In this document: positions 43,852 to 53,700 of the stretch, piece after piece
How positions within the stretch are numbered: position 1 is the first letter of the stretch
Layout: the number at the start of each line of letters is the position of its first letter
Source of the DNA: DAIQNV01 sp038748775
GTDB taxonomy: Bacteria; Planctomycetota; Phycisphaerae; Phycisphaerales; UBA1924
NCBI GenBank assembly: GCA_038748775.1
Contig: JBCDIT010000008.1
Coordinates: 154,435 to 218,434 of the forward strand
Reading direction: 5' to 3'
Length of the DNA: 64,000 nucleotides
Made by a program: the position numbers and the translations under genes
Notes under the pieces: model-generated
Seen by the model: the letters and a program-made list of their open reading frames with translations, nothing else
What the model was told of the DNA's origin: nothing
The model's database searches: none

Positions 43852-44294
43852 GGTGATTCCACCCTTGACGACACGTCGACCGCGAAGCCCGTCAGACCCG
43901 AAACGGCGTAGCGTCGGGCAGAAACACCGTTCCGACACCTTATCTGATAGTCGATCGAGCGCCCTTGGCGATCAAACAGGACAACGTCCAAGGCGTCGCT
44001 GTCCGCGACGAGTTCGACACGGTATTCGGGGGGGAGTTCGATCATTGCGACGGCCTCATCGTTCAGGCGGAGCGACACGGCCGGCGACGGCAGCGACGTG
44101 TTCCGAATCTCGATGATGTCGCCACGGCGTGCCAAGAGACGAGCACGCCGATCGAGGTCAACAAACCGAGCGATAAAGGCGTCGAGCTTGGCATCCTCGC
44201 TCACCGGGGCCAATCCCGGTGCGAGCAGCGCGAACGCCATCCCAAGGAGCAGAATCGCGGCCAGTGTCTCAATGAGCGTGAGCGCACGGGTCAT
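43848..44294 (-). CDS. GspH-like minor pseudopilin (second T2SS)
   Basis: A 148-residue protein, MTRALTLIETLAAILLLGMA, with a short leader, cleavage site A|LTLIE and membrane helix. The body (ARFVDLDRRARLLARRGDIIEIRN, VSLRLNDEAVAMIELPPEYRVELV) matches the GspH/FimT fold. It overlaps gspG by ATGA upstream and the gspI-like gene downstream. Minor pseudopilin role. Confidence 0.8.
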   Translation of the reverse strand: MTRALTLIETLAAILLLGMAFALLAPGLAPVSEDAKLDAFIARFVDLDRRARLLARRGDIIEIRNTSLPSPAVSLRLNDEAVAMIELPPEYRVELVADSDALDVVLFDRQGRSIDYQIRCRNGVSARRYAVSGLTGFAVDVSSRVESP

Positions 44295-44734
44295 CCGTCT
44301 GTCTCGCGCCGGAGGTCGACCGAGGTGATGTCTGCGTTCTCGCCGGTGCCACCTCGTTGTCCATCGGCGCCAAGGGAGATGATCTCGTAGGGATAGCCAT
44401 CGGGGCCGGGGATGAGCAACTCGTACGGATGACCCCAGGGATCCAGCAGCTTGTCCGGAGAAAGGAAGTAGGCGTCGGTCGGCTTGGCGGAGCCTTCGGT
44501 GAGCGCGTCGAGAAGGCTGGCATCGTCTGGCCAGGACCCGGTACTGATGTGGTAGGTCTCCAGCTTCTGCGCGACGATAGAGAGCCCGGTCTTGGCGAGT
44601 TCTGATTTCCCCTTGCCGAAGGCGCCACTGAAGCCGACCGCGAGCGTACCGGCCAAGAGCCCCAAGATCACCACAACCGCGAGAACCTCGACGAGCGTCA
44701 AACCCGGCCGAGACATCGATACGGAACGAGGCAT
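44291..44734 (-). CDS. gspG: GspG major pseudopilin (second T2SS)
   Basis: The 147-residue protein has a prepilin leader (SRPG|LTLVEVLAVVVILGLLAG), the GspG helix (GKSELAKTGLSIVAQKLETYHI), DPWGHPYELLIPGPDGYPYEI and the Ca-type loop SLGADGQRGGTGENADITSVDL, with DPWG and an acidic end. Compared with the first GspG in this window it has lost the LWSNGPDGE segment in favour of a Gly-rich one. It lies one base after gspF. Main subunit of the pseudopilus of this second system. Confidence 0.9.
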   Translation of the reverse strand: MPRSVSMSRPGLTLVEVLAVVVILGLLAGTLAVGFSGAFGKGKSELAKTGLSIVAQKLETYHISTGSWPDDASLLDALTEGSAKPTDAYFLSPDKLLDPWGHPYELLIPGPDGYPYEIISLGADGQRGGTGENADITSVDLRRETDG

Positions 44735-44735
44735 G

Positions 44736-45986
44736 CTAGAGCACCTCCTGCAAACGGATAAGCGGCTGGATCGCGGCCATCACGACAAGTCCGATGCCAG
44801 TGGCCAGGATCAGGATAACCGCAGGTTCCAAGATCGCCGCGAGGCGATCGATCGATCGGCGGGCGCTCCGCCGATACCGATCGCCCACGCGCTCTAAAAT
44901 GCTGGGGAGTTCCCCGGCCGCCTCACCCGTGGCGATGAGCCGGCGGAGTTCCGGATCGAACCACCTTGGATCAACGAAGGCCTCAGAGATCGGCTTGCCC
45001 GATTCGATGGCGATCACGGCCTCTTCGAGGTGTCGGCGAAGCGGCGCCATACCGAAGCCACGGGCAGTTTCGGCGACGACTCGAAGCGCCTCCGTCAGCG
45101 AGACCCCGACGCGCGCGAGCTGGGCGAGTTCTGTGATCGCATCACCTACCGCGGCGCGTCGAACCAGAGCCGGCGTGATCAGGTTCCTCACGCTCCCAGC
45201 CCATACCGTCACGCGGCGAACGCGACCCAGGCTGAGGGCCAGCACGACAGCGACGGGGAGCAACGCCGCGATCCACGGGACAGAGGCGACGAGGGCCTGT
45301 CCCAGCGCCATCACCGCGGCCGTGATCGGCGGAACGCTTATCTCGGCGTCGATCAGGATCTGCGTGATCTGCGGAAGTGTTCGTGTGGACAAGAACACCA
45401 CCACAGCGACCCCGACCACCGTCACGATTGCCGGATAGGCGAGCGCGGAGATCAACCTACCGGAGAGTTCGCCTGAGCGGTGCTGGCGATCGGACAGGGT
45501 TCTCAGCGCGCCGGCGAGATCCCCGCGGTGCTCGCCGGCCTGGATGATGGCTCGTTCGGCCTGATCGAACCAGGCGCGTCGATGTGTCATCGATTCGGCA
45601 AGGGACCGACCATCGCGAAGATCACGGGCCATCTCCCGCCCAAGGGCTCCGATCTTGCTCCGACTTTCGCCCACGGATGCTGTCGCGTCGAGGAGTGTCA
45701 GACCGGCAGCGACCATCGTGGCGACCGCGTCGTAGAACTCTGCCTTCGCACCGACGCGGCGGGATCGGAGACGTTCGGCCACGAGCTTGCTGAGTGGAGC
45801 GGTCAATCGGGTCGCATCGAGGGCTGTCCAGATCGGAGGCCGTTGCTCGTGAAGCTCCAGGACCTGCAAGCCCACCCGGCGCAACTGGATACGGATCGAC
45901 GGTGGATCTTCACCGGTGATCTCGCCCCGTATCGGCGTCGTCGCAGCCCCGGTCAACGGTACCGCGGTATACGTCCACGTCGGCAT
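44736..45986 (-). CDS. gspF: GspF inner-membrane platform protein (second T2SS)
   Basis: The 416-residue protein has GspF/PilC features: a first T2SSF domain (FYDAVATMVAAGLTLLDATAS, LREMARDLRDGRSLAESM) and a second (ITELAQLARVGVSLTEALRVV, ELRRLIATGEAAGELPSILER), with membrane helices (LISALAYPAIVTVVGVAVVVF; PWIAALLPVAVVLALSL; terminal LILATGIGLVVMAAI). It overlaps gspE by one base (TGATG). Platform protein that couples the ATPase to the pseudopilus. Confidence 0.93.
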   Translation of the reverse strand: MPTWTYTAVPLTGAATTPIRGEITGEDPPSIRIQLRRVGLQVLELHEQRPPIWTALDATRLTAPLSKLVAERLRSRRVGAKAEFYDAVATMVAAGLTLLDATASVGESRSKIGALGREMARDLRDGRSLAESMTHRRAWFDQAERAIIQAGEHRGDLAGALRTLSDRQHRSGELSGRLISALAYPAIVTVVGVAVVVFLSTRTLPQITQILIDAEISVPPITAAVMALGQALVASVPWIAALLPVAVVLALSLGRVRRVTVWAGSVRNLITPALVRRAAVGDAITELAQLARVGVSLTEALRVVAETARGFGMAPLRRHLEEAVIAIESGKPISEAFVDPRWFDPELRRLIATGEAAGELPSILERVGDRYRRSARRSIDRLAAILEPAVILILATGIGLVVMAAIQPLIRLQEVL

Positions 45987-47449
45987 CAGGCGTCCCCGAG
46001 ATCTACGGTAACGCGCGCAACCTCGGCCTCGGTCGTATCGCCTCTGGCGATGAGCGCACGACCAGACTCAAGAAGGGAGGCGCCCCCAGCTCGACGAGCT
46101 CGCTCCCGAAGTGTCGCGGTGGGCGCGTTGTCGCTGATGAGGCCTCGCATGGACTCATCAATCGCGAGCATCTCGAAGATGCCCATTCGCCCTCGCAGCC
46201 CGCTCCAGAAGCACGCCTCGCAGCCTCGTCCGGCGCAATCGCGGTGGACCTTGCGAACGAGGCGCTGAGCGACGACGCACGAGAGCGCGGAGGCCACCAG
46301 GTAGGGCTCGACGCCGAGGTCAATCAACCGGACCACTGCGCTGGCCGCGTCGTTCGTGTGCAGCGTAGAGAAAACGAGGTGGCCGGTCAGGCTCGCTTGG
46401 ATGGCAACCCTCGCGGTCTCATCATCGCGAATCTCGCCAACCATCACGACGTCTGGGTCCTGACGTAGAACGTGGCGGAGCCCGCTTGCGAATGTCACGC
46501 CCTTCTTGGTATTGACCTGCGCCTGGCTAATCGCTACGCCCGCTTCCGATAGCTCGTACTCGATCGGATCCTCGATCGTCATGACGTTGAGATCGCCACC
46601 GCCGCGAGTGGCGATCCAGCGAAGCGTCGCGTAAAGCGTCGTGGTCTTCCCTGATCCGGTCGGCCCGGTGAGAAGAACGATGCCGTTCGGCCGTGAGACG
46701 CGTTCTCGGTATACACCCTGAGCGTCCGCCGGCATGCCGATGCTTTCGAGATCTGCCAGAGCCAAGCCCTTGTCCGTGTCGAGCAAGCGGATCACGATGC
46801 GCTCGCCGTGGGCGGTGGGGAGCGAACTGATCCTGAGGTCGATGGCTCGGCCCGACCCGGTCGCATCTCCGATTGTGACTGTGGCTCGTCCGTCTTGAGG
46901 TATCCGTCGTTCGGCGATGTCCATCTGACCCATCACCTTGATTCGGCTCACCACGCTCGCCACCACGTGACTCGAGAGCTCACGGACGAGATGCAGGACG
47001 CCGTCCACTCGGATTCGCACAAGCGCAACGTCTTTGAGCGGTTGTACGTGAATGTCGCTCGCGCCAGATCCCAGCGCCTCAAAGAGAATCGCGTCGACCA
47101 GCTTGACGATCGGGGCCTTTCCGTCCGTTGTCAGAAGATCTCGCTCCGCTTCGGCAAGCAACGCGTTGACAGAGCCCTCGCCCCCCTGGACTTGTTCTTC
47201 AGCCCCGTTGGATCTCAGTACGGCTTCATACACTCGGTCGACAAACCGGGCGACGTCCTCATCAGAACGACGTTCGCACACGACCGGTCGACCGAGTTTC
47301 ACCGAGACGTTGTGGAGCACCCACGGCAAAGTCGAGTTTGAGGCGATGAGTCGCTCGATCCCATCGTCGGTCCCATTGGAGACTACGAGGTGCGACCTCG
47401 CAAACTCGTGGGGGATCAACTCTACGAAGTTCGTCTGAGTCGCACTCAT
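45986..47449 (-). CDS. gspE: GspE ATPase with reduced cysteine motif (second T2SS)
   Basis: The 487-residue ATPase has N2 (GASDIHVQPLKDVALVRIRVDG), Walker A GPTGSGKT at 262-269, Walker B (DVVMVGEIRDDETAR) and the His box (GHLVFSTLHTNDA). The usual tetracysteine zinc loop is shortened: only three cysteines (405, 410, 413) lie in HRDCAGRGCEAC and the long loop is missing. The N1 region is short. It overlaps the secretin by ATGA. Motor of the second T2SS. Confidence 0.93.
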   Translation of the reverse strand: MSATQTNFVELIPHEFARSHLVVSNGTDDGIERLIASNSTLPWVLHNVSVKLGRPVVCERRSDEDVARFVDRVYEAVLRSNGAEEQVQGGEGSVNALLAEAERDLLTTDGKAPIVKLVDAILFEALGSGASDIHVQPLKDVALVRIRVDGVLHLVRELSSHVVASVVSRIKVMGQMDIAERRIPQDGRATVTIGDATGSGRAIDLRISSLPTAHGERIVIRLLDTDKGLALADLESIGMPADAQGVYRERVSRPNGIVLLTGPTGSGKTTTLYATLRWIATRGGGDLNVMTIEDPIEYELSEAGVAISQAQVNTKKGVTFASGLRHVLRQDPDVVMVGEIRDDETARVAIQASLTGHLVFSTLHTNDAASAVVRLIDLGVEPYLVASALSCVVAQRLVRKVHRDCAGRGCEACFWSGLRGRMGIFEMLAIDESMRGLISDNAPTATLRERARRAGGASLLESGRALIARGDTTEAEVARVTVDLGDA

Positions 47450-49515
47450 CGAATGATCTCTGGGGAAAGCGTCAGCCAGTCCGGCGGAAGCCCGAGATCC
47501 GATTGGGCCCGCTCTGCGAGATAGCGAAGCTCTTCAAACCCGGTCTCGCGGAGCACCGATGGTCGAATTAGCACGCAAACTCGACTCCGCGATTGGCTCT
47601 TGAACAGCTCGCCGAGCACTGGAATGCTCCCCAAGACCGGGACCGCTGACGTCGCCTCAGCTTCCTGCGTGAGCTCGACGCCTCCGACGACGACGGCAAA
47701 TCCGTCAGGAATGGTCGCCGAACTCTGCAGGTTGCTCTCTTGACTCGGCGGCGGGAGTGCGGGGTCTGCCGACTCACCTACGAACGCGCTCAGCGAAACG
47801 GTGTACTCGAGAGTGAGATGATCACCTTCTCCCATGCGAGGGGTCACTGATACCTGTCTTCCGGCGCTTTGACTTCCCCCAAACGATGTCGTCGCGACGG
47901 TATCCGAAGCGTTCGTGCTCAGGAAAGGCTCTTGAACTACGGGGTTGATCGAGGCGCTCTCGTTATTGCTGACGTGGAACGTGGTCTGGCTAAGCGAACG
48001 CCCGTCGCTCACGTTTGCGAGCGAGCGAACGACTACGCTGAAATCGCGAGGATCAAGGATGACCGCAGTCCCCCCACTCCCGGTAGGTGGTGTAATTTCG
48101 TCGTCGTTCGCTGTAGTGTCGGACAATCCGAAGAGTGATGACAACTCGGCGAGCGTCCCTGCGTCGTCGAGTCGCTGACGCAGTTCCACGCCGAAGTCAA
48201 GGGATTCAACTTCAGATAGGCTTACGATGAGAACCTCAAGCGCTACCAGACGCCGAGGAATATCGATCGATCCTATCCGACTACGAACACGCGACAACTC
48301 CGGTTCGGTACCGAACGCGATAACTCGAGAAGTCAACTCGTCCAGAACGAGCCGAAGCGCCAAGTTGTTCGCCCCGTCGGGGGTGACGGCGCTGGTCACT
48401 GCCATCCCTGATTCCGCAGCAAGAACACGCTGGAGAAGCGAGACGACTTCTTCTGGGTCGCAGTTTTTGATCACAAAAATCTCGCGGTGCACTTCAAACG
48501 ACGCAGACTCGACGACCAGAGCCTCGAGCAGCCACCATACGAGTTCATACATCTCCGATGGTGCTTTGATGAGAATGCGATCCGGAGCGACATCATTTAC
48601 CACAGAGATGTCTTCTGCTCGTACAGGCTGATCGAGCAGGTTGCCCGCCTCGTAGATCAGACGCACCGCGTCGGCTCTTAGGCTCGGAGGGACGGAGTAG
48701 GCGCGGAACTCGCTCGCATCCATCCGGTCAGCGGCATGTAGGGTGTCGAGCCATCGAGCGATATCGCGCTTCGTGCCGAAAACGTAAACAAGGCGACGAT
48801 CGGAGGCTGCCACCAACGCCCCGCCGGGTGGAGGACGCCCTGCCGTCGCCTCGGCTTCGACAAGTTTCTGGGCATCTGCTATCAGGGCGTCGGCTGATCC
48901 GCGGTCAGGGCACGTGGCTCTCTCGATCTGTTCCGGATCTATGTCGAGAACTCGGATGGCATCCGCTATTGACAGCGCAACCTCGGAAAAATCCGAAACG
49001 GACACCGCGGGTGGCTCACTCACCGATGCGAGTCGCCCATGAATTCTCGTGACTAGGGGTTGAAGTGACGCAACTATGTCAGCCGGCGCGCTGTGGCGGA
49101 GCGGAATTCGTAGCTTCAGGAAGCTCGGTGCCACGCCCCGAACGCCCGAAGATTCCTCGGCAATACTCGCTGCCATTTGGACGCTAACGATAGGCAAGGA
49201 GCTTCCATTCCCGGCGTGGACCGTCACGAGGTCTCGCGCACGGAGCGCCCAGCCAACTGTCGACCACACGTCGGCGCGCGATAGGCCGGAAGACTGCTGA
49301 ATCCAGAACAGCCGGCCCTTCAACATCTGGGGCTCATAAACGAGATTGACATCATTTATGTCAGCCGCCAGGCGAGCAAGCTCATCGAGCTCAATGGGGC
49401 TCTTGAGCGACACACGTTCCGGCTGAGCATGTGCAGACCCCAGAACTAGCGAGAGCACGCAGCAAACCACCTCTAATAGACGATACGAACGATTTTGATT
49501 CAGAACGGTTCGCAC
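47446..49515 (-). CDS. gspD: GspD outer-membrane secretin (second T2SS)
   Basis: GTG 49515 begins a signal-like N-terminus (SYRLLEVVCCVLSLVLGSAHAQ). The 689-residue protein has an N0 domain (VSLKSPIELDELARLAADINDVNLVYEPQ), ring-building N-domains with long beta/alpha segments (FEVHREIFVIKNCDPEEVVSLLQRVL), and the secretin core ending SAVPVLGSIPVLGELFKSQSRSR with VCVLIRPSVLRE. It forms the outer-membrane gate of the secretion pathway. It is the first gene of the operon. Pilotin-type C-terminal extension is short. An alternative start inside the signal cannot be excluded. Confidence 0.9.
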   Translation of the reverse strand: MRTVLNQNRSYRLLEVVCCVLSLVLGSAHAQPERVSLKSPIELDELARLAADINDVNLVYEPQMLKGRLFWIQQSSGLSRADVWSTVGWALRARDLVTVHAGNGSSLPIVSVQMAASIAEESSGVRGVAPSFLKLRIPLRHSAPADIVASLQPLVTRIHGRLASVSEPPAVSVSDFSEVALSIADAIRVLDIDPEQIERATCPDRGSADALIADAQKLVEAEATAGRPPPGGALVAASDRRLVYVFGTKRDIARWLDTLHAADRMDASEFRAYSVPPSLRADAVRLIYEAGNLLDQPVRAEDISVVNDVAPDRILIKAPSEMYELVWWLLEALVVESASFEVHREIFVIKNCDPEEVVSLLQRVLAAESGMAVTSAVTPDGANNLALRLVLDELTSRVIAFGTEPELSRVRSRIGSIDIPRRLVALEVLIVSLSEVESLDFGVELRQRLDDAGTLAELSSLFGLSDTTANDDEITPPTGSGGTAVILDPRDFSVVVRSLANVSDGRSLSQTTFHVSNNESASINPVVQEPFLSTNASDTVATTSFGGSQSAGRQVSVTPRMGEGDHLTLEYTVSLSAFVGESADPALPPPSQESNLQSSATIPDGFAVVVGGVELTQEAEATSAVPVLGSIPVLGELFKSQSRSRVCVLIRPSVLRETGFEELRYLAERAQSDLGLPPDWLTLSPEIIR

Positions 49516-50044
49516 AGCGCGATCTCGACGGCATGGCCCCGATTCGGCTTCGTTGTGTCAGCTGACGAAGCCTCGACCCAATAGGGTACACCATTTCTGT
49601 TTATCGACAACAGGCCCCGTGGACGACTTAGCGCCAGCGGACGCACCTGCGCCCACAACGCGAACCGCCCCAACGGGTTACGACATGGAATGCGCGGACT
49701 ACGTATTTGCGTGTCCGTCCGTTCTCGTTGCTTCGTAACTCCCTGGCCACGAGAGCGTTGTGGCTTAAACGCCCGTGCTTCGTGCGAACTCGTCCGTGGC
49801 ACCCTCCGGAAAGTGTAAGACGAAACGTCGCCATAGCCAACGGCCTTCTGTCGCGATACGACTTTTCAGGTGTCCACAATATTGTGCCTTCTGATCCGGA
49901 GCTTATGAACTAGGGGATCACCCTGGGACCCCCGGTTCAAAAAAAACCAAGTACGCATATTATTCACAAAACCAGTCACCAATTGCCTCCTTGCGAATAA
50001 CATGATCCGAAGTACCAAGGCATTCGCTCAGCAGGAGACCTGAG
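49516..50044. other. divergent promoter region between gspD operon and the YD-protein unit
   Basis: 529 bases between two divergent transcription units. Small open frames on both strands lack family motifs. A/T content rises near 49900-50040, where a candidate plus-strand promoter is found. Shared control of the two units is possible but not shown. Confidence 0.45.
49936..49963 (+). promoter_or_regulatory. candidate promoter for the secreted-protein/YD-toxin unit
   Basis: TTCAAA at 49936-49941, a 16-base spacer and TATTAT at 49958-49963, about 80 bases upstream of the ATG at 50045. The -10 hexamer is close to consensus, the -35 is partial. A G-rich GGAGACCTGAG ribosome-binding region precedes the ATG. 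Confidence 0.35.
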
Positions 50045-50728
50045 ATGACCTTCCGAATCTGTCTTGCTATCGTTCTGTCTACAGCGTTTATGAGCGTTTC
50101 TGCGGGAAGTGACCGCTTGCTTCATGCGGCGTCAACGCTCGTCGAGCTGCGCATCCAACCTACCGCTTTGGGCGCTGCTGGCCTGACGGCAGCGGAAGCG
50201 GCGCAAGTTGAGAATGCTCTTGTTGGCTCGTCTCAAGTCCAGGAGTTGCAGACCGCGAGGCAAGCCTACTGGTCCGCATCGGGATGGCAAGGCGTTGTTC
50301 TTATTTCAACACTGGAGGGGCGTGAGATGGCGATCGCGAAACTCCCACCTGACGTTCAATCTGCTGCTCTCCAGTACCTTGATGCTCGTAACGCTGCTTT
50401 GGAAAGCATCTTGGCTGGTATCGAATCACCGAAGGCGTCTCGAATCCGGCACCTGGCGTCGGTCGGGTCGTCAAGTGCGCCGCTGGCGCTCCTGTTGTCT
50501 GTCGAGAGTTCCACCGAACTCGTGGCTCTCGAGGGTGCCCTGGCCAAGGAGCGCCACGCGGAAGAAAACGGTTACCCGGTCGACAGTGTTGCAAAGGCCG
50601 TTCTCGCGGCAGCTCGAGCCGATGCGGACGCGGTTTCGGCGTCTAACGCGATCGCCACAAACGGTGCTGCCATATCCGATGAGCTGCGAGACACGCTATC
50701 GCGCCTCTCCGCCGTGCTGTCAAACTGA
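50045..50728 (+). CDS. secreted protein of unknown function upstream of the YD toxin
   Basis: The 227-residue product has a Sec signal (FRICLAIVLSTAFMSVSAG) and then an alanine-rich helical body (GLTAAEAAQVENALVGSSQVQELQTARQAYW; LPPDVQSAALQYLDARNAALESILAG). I do not recognise a family. GGAG lies eight bases before ATG 50045. It is 31 bases upstream of the giant YD gene and likely in the same transcript, so it could be an export adaptor, chaperone or accessory of that protein, but nothing in the sequence proves it. It is not homologous to known immunity proteins as far as I can see. Confidence 0.75.
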   Translation: MTFRICLAIVLSTAFMSVSAGSDRLLHAASTLVELRIQPTALGAAGLTAAEAAQVENALVGSSQVQELQTARQAYWSASGWQGVVLISTLEGREMAIAKLPPDVQSAALQYLDARNAALESILAGIESPKASRIRHLASVGSSSAPLALLLSVESSTELVALEGALAKERHAEENGYPVDSVAKAVLAAARADADAVSASNAIATNGAAISDELRDTLSRLSAVLSN

Positions 50729-50759
50729 CCAATGGGTTCCGTACAATGAGGATGTCAAT

Positions 50760-53700
50760 ATGACGCTAATTCAAACGATGCGGAAGTGTGCACGGGCCCT
50801 TGGCGTCGTAGCGATGACCTTCGCGGCGACCGGAGCGGTGGCGGAAACATGCTCGCCGTTGCCCGCGGACCCATACGCCTTTCCGGAGTGCTACGACGAC
50901 GTGACGACGCTGATCGTCCCGGGCGTCTACGGCTTCGTTCCGAGCTCCTATGGGGCGCAGACTTTGACCGACGCAGAGCACCATGAACAGCTTTTGCGGA
51001 TGCTCAAAAGCGTCGACGTCAACGAGAACAACCCTACGGGACTGGATCCGGTCGCGCTGGCGGCTGTCGTCGACGAGTATGACAGCCAAATGGTCACTGG
51101 CGGCGGGACCTTCCGCACGTCCGCATCCGACGACTGCTCCCCTATTAAAGGGCCCAATGAGGGGCCGGTGGTCCAGAACTTTCCGGATGGCGATGTCTTC
51201 CGCCTGGTAGCCGAGATGTACAGCGTTGACGATGATCGCGAGTACATCAATTGGCTGCTGCGCGTCAGCGACATCTACCCCTGCCCAGAGCCGAACCCTC
51301 CGGGGCCGCCAGATTGCGAATGCTGCGAATGTCCGGACGCGGATCTGCTCAATTGTTTCGAGTGTGGGGGATGCATAGACATCTCCGCTTTCGGTTCGTG
51401 CAACGAAATTGTAAACGGGTTTGACCCGTTCAAGAATCTCAACGGATTTCCTCGCCGCTGTGCCCGGTTCATCGACGGTAAATGCGTGGCGCAGTGTGTC
51501 GATATTCCAAACACCAACTCGTCGTGTGACGCGTACTACATCATCGACAAGATGGCGCTTCCCCAGGAAGACCTCTTTCTCACCGGGTGGAAGGTAGAGG
51601 ACGACCCGTACGGTCCAGGCTGCTACGTGATTCCCGATGGGCCCGGCCCCCGCGACGATTGCCCGGTTTGCGAGGACGACGGATCCGGCAATAGCGGTGG
51701 GAGTGGAAATCCAGGAAACAACGAAGGATCCGGAGGCGGTGAACTCGCGGGGGACGCGTACCCCGGCGCTCTCGGCATGGAGGGCGGTCCGGACTATCCG
51801 ACATGCAACCCTGTCCTGTCTGCCCAGGGCATCAAGTCGGAGACTGAAGCGGACATTGTTGTTCCTCTTCCTGGGCGCGACTTCGTCATCAGTCGTCACC
51901 TCACCGGTGGTCTCCTCAACGCGACGGGAGCAGCGATCTCGGTCGGGCCAGGGTGGTACCTCTCGGTGGATTCGGTGATGGATACGTACTCCCATCAGCG
52001 TGCCGAAACCAATACCGCTATTGTCCAAACATTTGCTACCTATCCCGACCACTACACGCTCACCGCGGTCCCAGGGCAGGCATCCACAAAGTTCATTGAT
52101 CCGCGCCTCGGGTTCGCGACCCAGGGTGCGCACCATGACCTCGATGCAACCCCTGGTGGTTGGGATGGTCTGGCGCGTCCGCTCGTCAGCGACGGAAAGG
52201 CGTTCAGGCCGCTCACAGCTCGACCCGAATACGTCTACCGCGAAGCTGTCAACAGCGCCAGCGGATCGAGCTTCGATTACTTGGTACATGTCGTTCCGGG
52301 TGACATAGCGACATACTACATCGGGCTCGATGGCCGATTCTTTTCGTCGACCACGGGGCAGTTCGAGGACCCGGAGTTCAATCGCCCGTACAACCGGATA
52401 AAGAAACAGATCGACGCGTACGGCAACCAGTTCTTGTACCAATACATCGAGCGGTCGTCCGGCGACGACACCCAATTCTTCCTTGGATCGATTGTCTGCA
52501 TCCCCTCGGGCATCGGCGCGTTCGGCGGAGCGTCCACTGAGATCAAGTTCGAGTGGGACTTCGGTTCTGACTCAAACCGCGGCACCAACCGCGTCAAGGA
52601 GATCCGCGTCGAGCGACGGCACTCGTCGCTTGGGAGCCAGCCGGTTGTTACGCAGCGGGTGCGATACCTCAACTCGCTGATGACGCACCGCACGATCAAC
52701 GACTTCGCCCCGGAGATGGGGCAGTCGCCCGGAGATGAGGACCCGGCGCTACCGATCACGGCGACGTGGGCGCCGCTCTACCCGAACGCGCGCGTCCAAA
52801 ACGAGTCCTTCCCCAAGAAGCTTGCCGGTCTGGTTCTCGTAGAGAAGTCGCGGCTCCTGAACGCGCCGACGCCTGGCGTGGACAGCAGCGTAAACGACCC
52901 AGGCGCGCCGCAGTATCATAAGACCTATCAGGTCTATCGATACAACGACTCGGATCTACAAAGCGAAACAGGTGGCCAGCTCAGGATCGAGTACGGACCT
53001 GAAGCGATCGAGCGTTTCGCCGAAACGGAGTTCCAGACTGGTGGCCTCCTGGCGGGCGTCACACCGATGCTCCGTTCCGATGAAACCGATGTCGCCCAGG
53101 CGCGGGTAAGGTTCGCCGCACTGTACATCGCGCTAGAGCATCAGGACGCGGCCGCGACGCTGTCCGATGGACGCAAGCTCCGGGATATCGCATCGAAGGA
53201 GATGACCTACTACGGACGAAACGACACCCTCGCCGACGCGTGGGGCTGGGCGAGCGATGAAGGTCGTTCGCTTGAAGGTCGGATCATGACGCAGATCGTC
53301 CGCGGCGGGTGCGGGTGCGGTGGCTCGGGCGGGGACGATAGCGTCTTCACCGAGGTGTACCGGTACGGATCGACACCCAACGGATACGACTTTCAGCCGA
53401 TCATTGAGAATCCAACCGCCGACGAGCTTGACCGGCTTCTATCGAGGAACATCAAGAACATCGCGGTCACCGAGATATTTCAGTTCCACGGCGCGTGCGT
53501 GGCAAGCCCGGGATCGGGCGGGCAGATCAACGTCACCGAACGAGCGACCTCGAGCCCGGCAAGTCTCTATCGGTCCACACACAACTACTCGTTGTCGCTG
53601 CGGCTCCGTTCGTTCTCGACGGACATGACCGGCGGCAACGACAACGGCCAGATCACCATACCGAGCAGCGTGATCGCGGGTCAGGGCGTCGAAGAGCAAG

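Noticed and set aside
49500..49802. 100-codon minus-strand open frame upstream of gspD
   Set aside because: No recognisable family, and it overlaps the gspD start; treated as part of the intergenic region.
50208..50759. N-terminal extension of the YD-repeat protein (start at 50208)
   Set aside because: It overlaps the secreted-protein gene in another frame, has no ribosome-binding site, and would bury the signal peptide that begins at 50760.
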